Source: Reticulitermes speratus (Eukaryota; Arthropoda; Insecta; Blattodea; Rhinotermitidae). From it: DNA of 64,000 nucleotides. The translations under genes were made by a program, and so were the position numbers. The notes below the pieces were generated by a model that worked only from the letters and a program-made list of their open reading frames with translations, made no database searches and was not told the DNA's origin. The DNA lies in NCBI GenBank assembly GCA_021186555.1, contig JAJKFL010000039.1, forward strand, positions 22,086,733 to 22,150,732. Reading direction: 5' to 3'. Positions 1-12,800 of this stretch are shown here, piece by piece (the stretch's first letter is position 1; every line of letters starts with the position of its first letter).

Positions 1-571
1 TCCTTATTCGCCTTTCTACTCCTCTCTTGTTTCTTTTTATTTAAATGCAGTAAAATATTCAGCACATAGGCTCTGTTTTGTTGACTGTGTGTTTTATTCT
101 TTCTCATGTGAGGCAGGAATGTCCTTCTCAGATAAATTCCAAGAATTACAGCACGGAACAAAATTAAGTGGAGAGTTAACAAACATTTCTGAAGAATATC
201 TTATCTTGAAGTCTCGTTTAGCCTTTGTGGTTAACTTTAAACAGGTATCATTAATCAGAGGTAATTCTACATTAGTTTTCACTCTGGAGACCACAAAAAT
301 ACTTCGATTAAAACAAGTTTCACGTTCCAATATAAAAATTCGTTTCATTTAATATGATTGTATTGTTTATTGTTAATCATAACCAAAAGGCAAAGATGAT
401 TAGAAGTAACCAGAATATTGTTACAGGCCAAATAACTTACATTATTTCGTGGTAATATATGACTTGCTTGTCCAAGCGCGGGTATTTATTCACTCGTATA
501 CGAAAAGTTTTGTAACCTGAAAATAAATTCTTAATATTTAAGAATGTTATTATAATTCTGCTCATTTAAAT
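1..571. other. Unassigned left-edge sequence
   Basis: AT-rich sequence. One open frame of 87 codons (89-352, +) was examined; it has no motif I recognise and no convincing splice sites, so it is not called as a gene. This stretch could lie in an intron of the PDZ gene, because the first visible exon of that gene is internal. Confidence 0.4.
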
Positions 572-579
572 ATGCCCTG

Positions 580-842
580 CCGATCCCAGTGGCCGTGCGG
601 TCTAAGGCGTGGGTCTTCGGCCGCTCGCTTACTAGGATCGTGGGTTCGAATCCCACCGGGGGCATGGATGTCTGTCTCTTGTGAGTGTTGTGTGTTGTCA
701 GGTAGAGGTCTCTGCGACGAGCTGGTCCCTCGTCCAGAGGAGTCCTACCGACTGTAGTGTGTCTCAAATGTGTGTGATCATGAAAACCTCGACGAAGCGA
801 GGAGGCCCAGGCCCATATAGGGCTGTCGAGCCATAAAAAAAA
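580..842 (+). repeat. tRNA-derived SINE, family A, copy 1
   Basis: The 5' part is tRNA-like: an A-box region resembling the D arm of tRNA-Leu/Ser and a B box ggttcgaatcc near 645. A family-specific body follows, ending in gggctgtcgagccat and an A-rich tail. The element is flanked by an 8-bp target-site duplication atgccctg (572-579 and 843-850). The long open frames across it on both strands are shadows of the repeat. Confidence 0.85.
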
Positions 843-850
843 ATGCCCTG

Positions 851-1470
851 GTAAGCACTGTCCTAGATGCTATGTATATAGGCTATATGTGTATAGCCTT
901 TAACAACTGACTTCTTTCTTATAATGCTATAAAGCCATCGCTTTTAAAGCTATTGACAAATAAATTACTCTGCTTCAATCTACGTAATGGCTTTTGTTAA
1001 TATGCCAGTTCGTGATCGAGTGTGGTCTTTGAAGTTCTTAATTGGAATATCAGGCCAAATGCAATTATACTAATATGGCGTTACCATTAGAACAGGCACC
1101 TTGAGATTCCACACAGTAATGGCATCCAGCAGATCTAGATTTATGCACGTTGTTTTATAACGATCTTGTTTAGTCAACATGTCCGTAGCACGTCCTGCAT
1201 GCAGACTACGTGCGTGCAAAGCGAAGACGGAGAACAAAAAATATTACAACAAAGTACACAAAATAAGCTGAGAGTAAATTTGTCCCTTTGTGTTAAAAGT
1301 ACAGTTTGAAAACACAGAGGGAAAGTGTAGGCAAATATTCACACAGGTTTAACCTCGGCATTAAAAGAGCTGTTTATTTTTCGCTTCAGCCCATCTATCT
1401 GCGGGGAAGAGTCCTCGTATCTGTTGGATAAGAGGCCGAATGAGCACCAAACTGGACGCAGTGGTAAGAA
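851..1470. other. Unassigned sequence with a small hairpin
   Basis: No gene or recognised repeat is seen. A short perfect hairpin lies at 881-898, with 7-bp arms ggctata/tatagcc and a tgtg loop. Confidence 0.35.
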
Positions 1471-1479
1471 CAATCGTGG

Positions 1480-1556
1480 ATACTTTTCGGAAATCGAACC
1501 CTGGCCGTCTAACCATCGGTAGCCAGTCACTATACTGAGCTATCCAGACTAATAAG
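1480..1556 (-). repeat. Family C SINE fragment (tRNA-like head)
   Basis: Read on the minus strand, it contains gatagctcagtatagtgac followed by a B box (agggttcgattt). This matches the tRNA-derived head of the family C SINEs elsewhere in the window. Only the head is convincing. Confidence 0.45.
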
Positions 1557-1609
1557 AGTATATTTATCTTACTTTGGCAAAAGGGCAGAACCGTTCTTGG
1601 GACACTGAT

Positions 1610-1745
1610 AGTCGGCAAGCTGGCCAGTAAATTCCCCGTCCCTTATGGAATCTCAGTTTTCCTTGCCGTGTTCACAACAGCCTGCCACTGAACCTCATCG
1701 CAAATCTGATGAACTGCCACCATCACACTTTTCTTCTCCAACGTC
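1610..1745 (-). repeat. RTE-like LINE 3' fragment, diverged
   Basis: It shares the order gctggccagtaaattcccc / cttatggaa / ttcacaacagcctgccac with the better-preserved LINE 3' ends at 10.1, 23.7 and 51.4 kb. It is short and degraded, with no open frame left. Confidence 0.4.
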
Positions 1746-1751
1746 AACCTG

Positions 1752-2040
1752 AGTATGCAGCCGGCATATCGCAGTCGGTATAGCGATCAGGCTACGGGCT
1801 GGGCTATCGGGGGTTCTGGTCCCAGCAACGAGAAGACGTCCAGACCAAACCTGGCGCCTATCTAGCCTCCTATTAAATGGGTACCAAGGGCCATTTCCCC
1901 GAGGGTAAAGCGGCCGAGGCGTGAGGCTGACCACTCAGCTCCATTTAGTGCCGAGGTTAAGAATGAGTAGAGCTATACCGCCACTCCCCCACGCTCCTTT
2001 ATGGCGTGGACAGGGAACGCTTCACCTCTATCAATCTGAA
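1752..2040 (+). repeat. tRNA-derived SINE, family C, copy 1
   Basis: Family C runs from a tRNA-like head (agtcggtatagcgatcaggcta) through the core blocks gtccagacc, cctcctatta, gtaaagcggccgaggcgtgaggctgacc and gtgccgaggttaagaatgag to gagctatacc and tatggcgtggacaggga. The same ordered blocks recur at about 6.0, 7.0, 18.2, 20.0, 21.4, 24.2, 27.3, 40.5, 42.8, 44.6, 62.4 and 63.9 kb. Confidence 0.75.
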
Positions 2041-2044
2041 TATT

Positions 2045-2593
2045 GTCCTCCCATCTACGCCTGTCTCCCTACTGACATTTTCCATTCTGGGAAAATAAAT
2101 CTGTCAGTCGTACCAAGACAACACTAGTGACAGAGCCCACTGAAATTCAATAGAACGTTGCCTCATTTTCCTATCACTCTGTTGCTTTCCTTCATCACGA
2201 CCACATAAAACGGTGAATTTGTGTATGTATCCTTCGTGCAGCATGGTTTAGAATTAGTGCTGTCACCCATAGAAGCATGTGAAAGCTATTATGGCGTCAG
2301 AACGACATACATACACACCCGTAACATACACATTACCTGAATCGCCCCCTGTTACACAAACACACGCATATATGATAGACTATTTAACGTAATGTGTCAT
2401 TCTTGAGCTCGACATGGTGTTTATCAGATTTCGATTTCAGCTTCACACTAAGTAGGCGGTAGTGTTGACTGCTGTCTAAACTAAACCAACAAAATACGAG
2501 TATTACGTGATTACTGACGTGTATGCGCGCGCACACACACACAAACACATGGGCCTAACAGAATGTGTATGTCGGATTATATTATTGGGGCCT
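2045..2593. other. Unassigned sequence
   Basis: No gene or recognised repeat is seen apart from a short purine/pyrimidine alternating tract (gcgcgc followed by ca repeats) near 2524-2550. Confidence 0.35.
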
Positions 2594-2606
2594 AAGATAC
2601 AAGAAG

Positions 2607-2870
2607 GCCGATCCCAGTGGCCGTACGGTCTAAGGCGTGGGTATTCGGCCGCTCGCTTACTAGGATCGTGGGTTCGAATCCACCGGGGGCATGGATGTCT
2701 GTCTCTTGTGAGTGTTGTGTGTTGTCAGGTACAGGTCTCTGCGACGAGCTGGTCCCTCGTCCAGAGGAGTCCTACCGACTGTGGTGTGTCTCAAATGTGT
2801 GTGACCATGAAACCTCGACGAAACGAGGAGGCCCAGGCCCATATAGGGATGTCGAGCCATAGAAAAAAAA
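2607..2870 (+). repeat. tRNA-derived SINE, family A, copy 2
   Basis: Full-length copy nearly identical to copy 1, with the tRNA-like head and B box, the gagtgttgtgtgttgtcagg body block, and the terminal gtcgagccat plus A tail. A perfect 13-bp target-site duplication aagatacaagaag flanks it (2594-2606 and 2871-2883), so the insertion boundaries are certain. Confidence 0.92.
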
Positions 2871-2883
2871 AAGATACAAGAAG

Positions 2884-3493
2884 AATGAGTTGGAAATGCA
2901 GTACATCTCATATTTGGGAACTTGATGTTCCATATATTTGTCTTATGTTACTTCCTGTATCAAGAAGGTGCGCCTGACAGAGGATGTGACCAGACAAGTT
3001 CAGTTTCCGATCTCTCCGGCTCTCTGTCAAAGTTACCATCTTGTCATTCATCTCTCATAAAATCTGATGTTGTTACGGATTGATTGGGCAGACGACGTAC
3101 GTACACCAAACGCACCTCATTAATGTCATTCCTCAGGTGCTTTGTCCAATTTTATTGTTCTTGTTTCTTTCTTCCTTTCTTTCGACACGCGCCCGAAAAA
3201 CAGCTTAGCACTGTCCACTGTCTTTGCACTAACGACTGTGTAACTGTTAGTCAGATGCGACACGATTCGCCGGAAAGCAAGCACTCTGCATTACCGTACG
3301 TATATGGATGCGTTGTTTTGATGGCAGTCGCCACTGATGGTGAGGAAAAGACAACAGGACGACCTCGCTGATATGTTTAAGAATTTGCCCCCAGGTGTCT
3401 CGTCTGCATAAACACTCTATATGGTGAAGGAAGAGGTCCTTGTCATACACTACAAACACAGTTAATGGCAAAGATGTGTTTCCTGTGTTGCAG
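2884..3493. other. Unassigned sequence upstream of the first visible PDZ exon
   Basis: No upstream exon of the PDZ gene and no recognised repeat were found. The 95- and 107-codon frames here overlap on opposite strands and show no family motif. The frame at 3247-3570 (-) is an antisense shadow running into the exon at 3494-3571. Confidence 0.35.
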
Positions 3494-3571
3494 ACCGCCT
3501 TACATCCTGGACAAGTTCCAGCAGTGCCTCTGGAGCCGAGGATGGCGCAGCTAGAAACCCTGGAGGCCAAG
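3494..3571 (+). CDS. PDZ gene, first visible exon
   Basis: Bounded by acceptor tgttgcag and donor GTATGTG. The 26 codons end in [10 protein letters not shown], which joins the next exon ([10 protein letters not shown]) to continue a heptad pattern. That continuity across an 11.5-kb intron is the main support for the exon. Confidence 0.65.
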
Positions 3572-3838
3572 GTATGTGCATACTCCTAACACTTCGCAGT
3601 AGAAGACAGAATTTTGTAACTGCTTGTAAAATCGGCATTAAAACAGGAGAGCAGGGAGACTGATTTCGAATTCAGCTCAGGGCACGTATGTTATGGTGGC
3701 ATGTGCCTGCGTCTTCATGCAAAAACGATACTCCTTAATGCTCTATGTATAACTTTTTTTTTTTTGAAAAAGCGAAAGAGAAAGGATATGGCAAAATAAA
3801 AAGAAGAAAAATATGGGTACCGAAACATAGGTACGTAG

Positions 3839-3876
<38 letters not shown>

Positions 3877-6800
3877 TATATTTATGAAATAGACTTATAT
3901 ATATGTGTGTAAAGATAAAACAGATAGGACCAAATCGAGCACGTCAGCTCAATCGGTAACGCAGAAAATAAAATTAACTTATCTCCTCTTACGCTTAAAA
4001 AAAATCCAAAACAATGTACCGTCTACCTTCAACAGGAACAAATTACAAGATTCTAAAATAAATTGTGTTAAGAGTAACCAGAATCTTCATTGTATGAGTA
4101 CATTTAACTGTAAAAACAATCATTTTCGTGTCGTCCGAGACTCTGGAGGCACTCTGAATCCGGTCGTAGCACTCAACGCGACCAGATGATATGCAAAATC
4201 TCGTGAGAGCCAAACAGACCTGGGTGGAAAGCAGGCTTATAATGGGCTGCACAGTGCACAGGGGAGCAGCACGCCAACGTGCCGTGGAGCGTGGAGCGTG
4301 GAGACCGAACTGCTGGCTTATTACACTGTGTAATGGCAGTGTCTCAATTACATACATTATATCGCGTTATAGGACGAATATAAGAAACGGGAAAGAGAAA
4401 TAACAGAGGGAAGACTGAAAGAGAAGCAACGAATGAGACAAAACAAGATCAAGGACTGAAAGAAAAGTGGGCGAAACAAGGAAAAACAGAAAGAATTAAC
4501 AAGATAGGCAATGTACGTATAACATAACGTTGTGGCGCGTTCGCTTAACCATTATTGCCATGGAAAAGCAGCAATACGTTCCCATTTTATTGCTGTTGAC
4601 CCGTATGTAGCTATAAACAATATAAAACTGTTCAGCGTTGCCATGGCAGTGCACTGTCGTCGAAGTACAAAATATTTCGTACTGCTCTCAATAATACACA
4701 TGTACTTAGGTCTCATGTAAAGTACCCGATATTTTTGTCCGATTTTAACCAAATTTCAGGCTTCTCGACATATTTTTGTAAAAGTTTCCAATATCAAATT
4801 TGACTAAAATCCGACTAGTTGGAGCCGCACTGATACATGCGGACAGACAGAAGAACGGACGAACAGAGGGAAGGGCAGACATGACGACGCTAATAGGTGC
4901 TTTTCGCGACTTACAAGAACGACCTTGAAAAGCAGACTGAAGAGAAAGACATAAGGAAAGAAAAATATAAGCATAAAGAGTAAGAATATGGAAGGATAGA
5001 AAAATTAAAGGATAAAAAAAAAATAAAATTATTTTCAATAAAACTTTCTTGGCCTAGGAGCCATATCAGGTGGTTTAACAGTGAGCAAACCAACGTTTCG
5101 ACAACCATCTCTGTTCTCATCATCAGGGAACGTGGCTGGTAGCCCGAGAAAGTTTACTGAATTCACTCGCCGTGAAAGCTTTGGATTTTACACAAATATT
5201 TACAGTCGAGAATAGAAAGGAAAGGCCGTATTTGACATTCCATCACACGGACTGAGGAAAAGCAAGATAAGTCACAATTTCAATTACAGGATTTAAACCA
5301 AGAATCTCTGAAATACGACAGAAACTCACATAGTCACTGCAATGTTCAGTGAACAGACATCTTAAGTATAAGTGCTGAATTAATTATTCTTGTCTACACA
5401 TTTTAGGTACTGTCACACCTGCACCGTTCCAAAAATTTGCGAGTGGCCCTGTGTCTGTATTTCTGGAGATCTCGGTTTTAATACCGCCTTACGACGGCCT
5501 ATCTTGAGGACTGCCCCAGACCATGTAGTGTTTTAAACAGAGTACGACCATTTCTCTGTGGGTGTCATTAACAAATGCAGTAGGTTACTGTCACATTCAA
5601 ACCGACAACACACAAGGTCAGGAGCTGATGCGACGTAAAACGGATTCACGTACAAAACATGATGTCCATGCAGCTACAAGACTTCGTCTGTTTAACGACG
5701 CATTTTACTTGCGTATGTTAACGAGGTGAAAGCCGATCCCAGTGGCCGCGCGGTCTAAGGCGCGGGTCTGCGGCCGCTCGCTTGCTGGGATTGTGGGTTC
5801 GAATCCCGCCGGAGGCATGGATGTTTGTCTCTTGTGAGTGTTGTGTGTTGTCAGGTACAGGTCTCTGCGACGGGCTGATCCCTCGTCCAGAGGAGTCCTA
5901 CCGAGTGTGGTGTGTCTAAAAAGTGTGTGATCGCGACGCCTCGAAAAAATGAGGCGGCCTAGGCCCCCAAGGGGCTGTCGAGCCATTGAAAGAAAGAAAG
6001 AAACAAACAAACAAAGAAAGAAAGGAAAAAAGAGGTGAAAAGCCGGAATAGCGTAGCCAGTATAGTAACTATGATACAGACTGAACGACCGAGGAACCGT
6101 GTTTCGATTTCCGGCAGGTCAAGAGATTTTTCCTCCTCCAAAGCATCCAGACCGGCCGTGGGTTCCATCCAGCCTCTAATTCAGTGGGTACCGGGGGATC
6201 TCTCCTCGGTGGCAAAGCGGCCGAGGCAGGAAGCTGACCGCTTACCTCTACCCAGTGCTGAGGTTAAGAATCAATGGAGCTATACATCCACCTCCCCTAT
6301 GCCTCTATGGCGTGCACAGGGACAAGTTTGCCTTCACTGTCATTTACGTTACAAACGCAGTGCCACAGCTAAGACTTGTCGCCGGCTTCTTGTTCCGAAA
6401 ACCCCGCTTTAATCCAAAGTAATCCATATGGGATTTGCGGTAGAATAATTAGCAACGGGGTAGGTTTTTCTCCGAGCAATTCGGTGCTACCGTACCAATT
6501 ATTATTCCATCAATGCTTCGCAATCATCTGTCATGACGGGCTGACACAAAAGTCCCTTTGAGGCTGCTGTATCAAGGCACTCGATTCTAAACCCAATGTC
6601 ACAAATAAGGTACTAATAATCGTACAGGAAGCCTCGTAACGAACAGGAACTCAGAAGGCTTTGAAGGAAAGTGACTGTGGCATATTTTACACTTTAATTT
6701 TCTGCAGGAAGTGACAGAAATAACAGAAACCCCTAGGCAGTATTGCCGGCCTTCGGTCCAATAACAGATCAAGTGCCAACAACTTAGTCTTCTGTTTCAA

Positions 6801-9800
6801 CAACGTTATGCATCGCACATTCACAGTTCGACGGTCGTATCTCTGTGTGGTCACGAGCAACGTGACTTCAAGGTTGCTGTGGTAGTGACCCGGTACCATC
6901 TGTGCACCTGAAGGGGGTCTGCGAACTCACATACAGTACTAAATACGTCTACTAGGCATCCCGAAACTCGAATTTCCAATAAAATCTCTAATTTCACGCA
7001 AGATATTTATTTACTTGCTTGTGACAACGAGATTTTCCTTTCCTCCAAATCACCCAGACCGGCTCTGGGGCCCACCTACCTTCCTATTAAATGGCTACCG
7101 GAGTTATTTCCCGGTGTGAAGCGGCCGGGGTGTGAAGTTGACCTCTTACCTCCACCTAGCGCCGAGGTTACGAATGAGTTGAGCTATACCTCTACTCCCC
7201 TTATACACCATCATGACGTAGACAGGGACGTTACCTTTGTGATTATATTACTTTCTACTAGTATGATGTGAGAGTCGATATGGTCCTTATTGTTAATGCG
7301 AGAAAGACGCTGCGGGCCAGTCTATTGGGATCGCATTTTGTGTACCGGTAGTGTACCTCTGCCTAGGAATACGACACCTGCTCGCCACATTTCCCAGTTC
7401 ACAGTAATTACAACCATCACTGTCTCCTGGCTTTTTATTTTCGTAACTTTTTTCGGATAGGCGTATGGTCCACCCAGCCACCCGTCTGTCCAGTGGATAC
7501 CGGAAGGTTTTTTTTTGGGGGGGGGGGGGGTAGAGCGGTCTATATGTCCACTGCCCTATAAGCCGTTCCTGGGGCGGTTCTTTTAATTAAGCTCTGGACA
7601 CCTTCACCTTCTACTGTCTCCTATTTACACCAACAAGAAGTGAAGCAGAACTGTGCTCTGTGTACTCAAAAGCTGTCTGTCGCTCTACGGCTCTTTGCTA
7701 CACGCTCCACGCTCCACACAAGAGCCTTGTCAGGCATTCTGAAGTACGCACATGTAGGTTGCTCCGATTCGTGTGCTCCTGTCCTGAACATCAGATGTCA
7801 GTACCTCTTTGTCTACTCATGCATGCTGAGGAGATCCGCATCCCAAGCCTGCCAACAACTTAAGTATCAAACAAAACAAGACTAAAAGTCTGTTCATCGT
7901 GATTTTGCAAACGTCACTGGCCTCGATGTTCATGTATTGCAGGAAGTCGATTCGACTTTTAAGTAAGGCAGGTCTTACACTGCAGCGATACGAACCTGAA
8001 TTAAATTAGCCTATCGAAGTTTAGGGCAGATCCTCAGTACAAAAACTTCACAAAAATCTCGACGAAGTTTGCGAAGTCGGTCTCCTTATCACACATTCAC
8101 ACTGTACAGAGAACGCTTAAAACAACCGGTTTGTTTATCATTTTAATCAGAGTTATGGGCAGTGATGATGCAGAAGCTGCTGCCACTTCGAGATCGAAAC
8201 AGAATTGGTATATTAACATTAGTTACAGCTTAATAATATTACAGGCGGAATTACTGGCTACAGAAATAAATTGTGGCTACATGTTTAAAGGAAATCGTAT
8301 CCAGAAGTACATTTTATTTCGTCATAGTTTATTTAACAATGAACGTAGTGCACGGTTGTGCGCTTACTCGCCTACAGAGACGTAAACATTTACCGTTACA
8401 TGCGAGTTTTGAGGCGAATTAGGTGTCGTGCGCGAGGCGGCCGTAGTTCAAGCGGATAGTGAAACTGATCCCTTTTTGTCTGCTACATGATTAAGGTAAG
8501 AATACTAAGGTTATGCAAGTTACACAAGTCCATTATCTGCAAACTTTCCCTCACTCATCCCCCCACCCCCCCAACTTGCAACAAGCATGCACCAGGTATG
8601 ATGACAAACCAATCAGTAGGTGTTTGTTCTATATTTCAATAAATGTAACCCAATGGACGACACACTCTGGCGGTCTGAAATGGAACACAGATGTGTTTAT
8701 GCGTGCCCATGAAAAGGGAGATGCATCAGCGTATCGCGAGATCAGTCACTGCCCGTTTGATTTCCATGTGAATTAGCAACAATCACAAGGCTGATTACAG
8801 CGACTGATATTTACTCTGGGTCTCTCAACAAAAGGTCATGTGATCGTGTCAGCTGCAAGATGTAAAGCGAATTGCACGCGCTCGTTCGAATACTGATGCG
8901 TATCTTTGTGACAGTTGGAAAAACAGCTTGTGATATTCGGTTGTACGGCGCATGAGTGCCCTTTTTTTTGGGGGGGGGTTCAACAGCGACCTATGGCCGT
9001 GTTTCGTAATAAATTGTCACAATATTCACACGTCACGATTCATTCTGTCCTCAAGTGTGAGCGATATAGTCTGAACTGAGCCTGAATTATATTTAAAAGA
9101 TCCAGTTCGTACCGCGCAGTAAACACTCCGTCTCGGTTATACAAACCAGCCAGTTAATGCTGTATAGGGAAATAATCGCTGTTTGTTCTGAGATCCGTAT
9201 AAAACATATAAATACACTATGTGGGCAGAACGTGAAATTTCTGACTGTTAAACCTGGTGGTACATATAGTGACCACTGGGCTTTAAAGGGTTACTACCCT
9301 TTTCGTTTAGAATATGGTGTTTTGGTTTAAGACAATTTCCATTCTGCTAAATTTTTACTAGTTCTTCGGAGGAGCCTGTTTTCCAATCTTCAATGACGGG
9401 GGCATCTGGTTCTTCCGAAACGTCGGTACCCACATATCAGTCTGCACGGTGTCACAAACCATAAGAGGACAGTATTAATCCTCACAGAATTAAAAAAAAA
9501 ACAAATTTCGTTTTCCTATGTTTGGCTACAATATGATGCTGTATATTTTTAAATGTGTCCACACTGAACCAATATAGACCTGAAAACAAATCCCAGGCAC
9601 CAGGTCGTCCGGGCGTCTGAATTTTGTACTGTGGCGCCCAATGTTTGTGGGTCCTCAATATGGAACTTGCTTCATGTCACACTTCTGGCGCCTAGAATTT
9701 TCAGATGGCTCCTAAACTTCTGGAAAACTTTACTTCTTTTTGAGAAGCGAGTAGTAGCTTAACTAATAATCAAATTACTCGCCTTTTATGGACCTCAAAT

Positions 9801-12800
9801 GTTCATCACCATGTTCCCAAAATCCCGACATCGTGATCCTATCCTGGGTCAACAAATTTCGTTGCAAAGCGTGCGACTTCGCTTCTGGTAAGGCAGTTTC
9901 AATACGATCCTCTGCTCTACGCCAAAACCTGTCTGCAGGGTCCTACCGATCAGGAATGAAGCCCAGCTGTAATGCCCTTTATGCTGTACGTGACGAAGCA
10001 CATTCAGGCCCATCCAGAATTACCGATGATGGCATGTCTTTTGTCAGTCACAGTTTCTGTCACAGACAGAATATTTTTTAGCTGAAGGCGATGACTGAAC
10101 TAACTAACTAACTAACTAACTCCACGGAGCAGAGTCCTTCTTGAGAAGCTAGCAGGTCGTCAGCTAGTCAAGAAATTCCCCGAATTTATGGAACCCGAAG
10201 GTTTATTACAGCACTCACAATAGCCCGCCACCTATCCCTATCCTGAGCCATATCAATCCAGTCCACGGCCCCCCATCCCACTTCTTGAAGATCCATTTTA
10301 ATATTATCCTCCCATCTACGCCTGGGTCTTCTAAGTGATCTCCTTCCCTCAGGTCTCCCCACCAAAATCGTGTGTGCACCTCTCCTCTCACCCATACGTG
10401 CTACATGCCCTGCCCACCTTATTCTTCTTGATTTGATCACCCGAATAATATCTGGTGATGAGTACAGAGCATAAAGTTCCTCGTTATATAGTCTTCTCCA
10501 CTCCCCTGTTACCTCGTCCCTCTTAGGCCCAAATATCCTCCTCAGCACCATATTCTCGAACACACTCAGCCTTTCTTACTCCCTCAGTGTGAAAGACCAA
10601 GTTTCACACCCATACAAAACAACAGGCAAAATTATAGTTCTGTATATCTTAATCTTTGTATTTTTGGATAGCAAACTGAAGGACAGAAGATCCTGCACCT
10701 ACTGATGGCAAGCATTCCCCGGTTTCAATCTCCTCTTAATTTCTTCATTACTGAAATTTCCATTCGTTACAGTCCTTCCCAAATATTTAAACTGTTCCAC
10801 CCTTTCAAAGGGTATTATCTATCTTTATGTTTTCATTTTGTCCTGCATTCTCATCTCTAGAGAAGTATATAGGTGTGCAGGTATTTCTAGTATTCTTTCT
10901 TCCTTTTAAAAAGTATGTCCGCCTGGCCCACGGCCGCTACAGCCACGTAATCTATCCTCTTCCTTATCAAAAAATATGTCCGCCTCAACCACGACGTGGC
11001 CGCTTCGCCCACTGTCCGCCTGGCCCACGGCCGCTACAGCCACGGAATCAATTAGAAAGTCTCCAACAGGGACTATTAGCTTCGTCATGTCTGTCCGTCC
11101 CTTCATATGGAAGAACTCGGCTCCCACTCCGCGTATTTTCGTGAAATTTTATATTGGAAGCTTTCATTAAAATATGCACAAATAAAGTTTGATTAAAATC
11201 GGACACAAGTATCAGGAACATTACTTGAAGGCCTGAGTAAGCTTTATATTGTTAACTGCAACGTATGTAGCTCAAAAATACAAACGAGAACTCACTGTTA
11301 TGTTTTCATGGCAATACTTTTAAAATTTGTCTCTCGTCTCGATGCAAAAATTATTCAAGCAAAATGGCTCGACTGATACGCACGTTAAGTAGCGCAAACA
11401 CCCGAAAGCGACACAGTTTTGTGTATATGTGCACATCCTCTCTTGTTAGGCTTTCGCAGCGGGGCAGTTGGGGTCACGCTCGTCGGGGATGTGGTGCTGC
11501 GTCACAGGGTGATCGGTGACCGACGTTTCGAGACAGCATAGTGGTCTCATCTTCTAAGGTCAAAACGTCATATGAAGGTTTCTTCATTGTACAGTTCGAC
11601 CCTTATAGATGAGACCATTACGCTGTCTCGAAACGTCGGGCACCAATCATCCAGTGACGCGGCATCACATCCCAGAAGATTGGTGACCTCAGACTGTTAC
11701 AATTCTACTGACATGTCACGAAAACAAAAATTAAGTTACTTATTTCACTATTGTTAAACTTCGATTCTTACACAACACTAGAATGCTTGAATGTTCAGTT
11801 CACTGTACAAGCTATCGTGTTCTGGTATGCGACGCCTTACAGCCTGGTAGAATTTTATAGACGTTCAGAGGAACGTACTGCCTCCATTTTCAGCGCAGTT
11901 TACTCTGAAGATAGAGCAACTTTCCCCTCATTAAAGACGCGTGGCCAGTAAAGCTAGGATATCGCTAGCCAGCCATAATAATTTCCTATGCCTTCCCTAA
12001 GCCTCATTCTTCCTTATTAAATATGCAAGGCTGAAATTGTTTTGGCATGTCACGTAATAATAACACTTTTATAGCGAAAGTCATTGCATGCTTGTTGGTG
12101 TGGATTCGAAGGTACAGAACGTACAAACATTTTTAAAATATAATTGCGCAATGCATATAAAAGTATATTTGTGTGATTCGCACATAACAAGAATTAATCA
12201 TTTTATTGAACGTATAAAAAAAGTACCTATGTCAGGTGTGGGGTTCGAACCCATGTGTGATTCGCACATAACAAGAATTAATCATTTTATTGAACGTATA
12301 AAAAAAAGTACCTATGTCAGGTGTGGGGTTCGAACCCACGCTCCCTTACGGGAACCAGAACTTAAGTCTGGCGCCTTAGACCGCTCGGCCAACCTGACAA
12401 CTCGACACAGCTGGCCTTAAATGAGTATAAATAGTTACTACAACGCATTCCCTTGATCCATGGTTGGTAGCGTTATACATTTGTCCTATTTTAACTCATA
12501 ACTGTATTGTAAGTCATCCGATTAAAGCCAGAATGTTATACACCATCTGTGGAAGGGCCGGACGTTATCGAAAATGTGCATGCTTACGTCACGTAGGCAG
12601 CGCAGTGAATCATGAAACGAAGAGCACGCAAGTGCCAAGAACTCGTGCAAGCGGAGTGAAGGGGGGATAAAAACAAGACAGAGAATGATCGTATAACGTA
12701 ACAGCTTGGCCGATCTTTCCCTTGTGCTTGCATAAACTTTGTAGCGGAACTAGAGACGAATAATAAAAATGTTGTCATGGAAAACACGATGAGTTCTCTT

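Noticed and set aside
580..660. Functional tRNA gene in SINE heads (families A, B and C)
   Set aside because: They are fused to repeated bodies, often with target duplications, and have poor anticodon arms. Only 12315-12398 folds as a complete tRNA.
531..767. 78-codon minus ORF, with similar ORFs at 2660-2911, 5705-6010 and 20243-20479
   Set aside because: They are antisense readings of the family A SINE, repeated in each copy; no gene.
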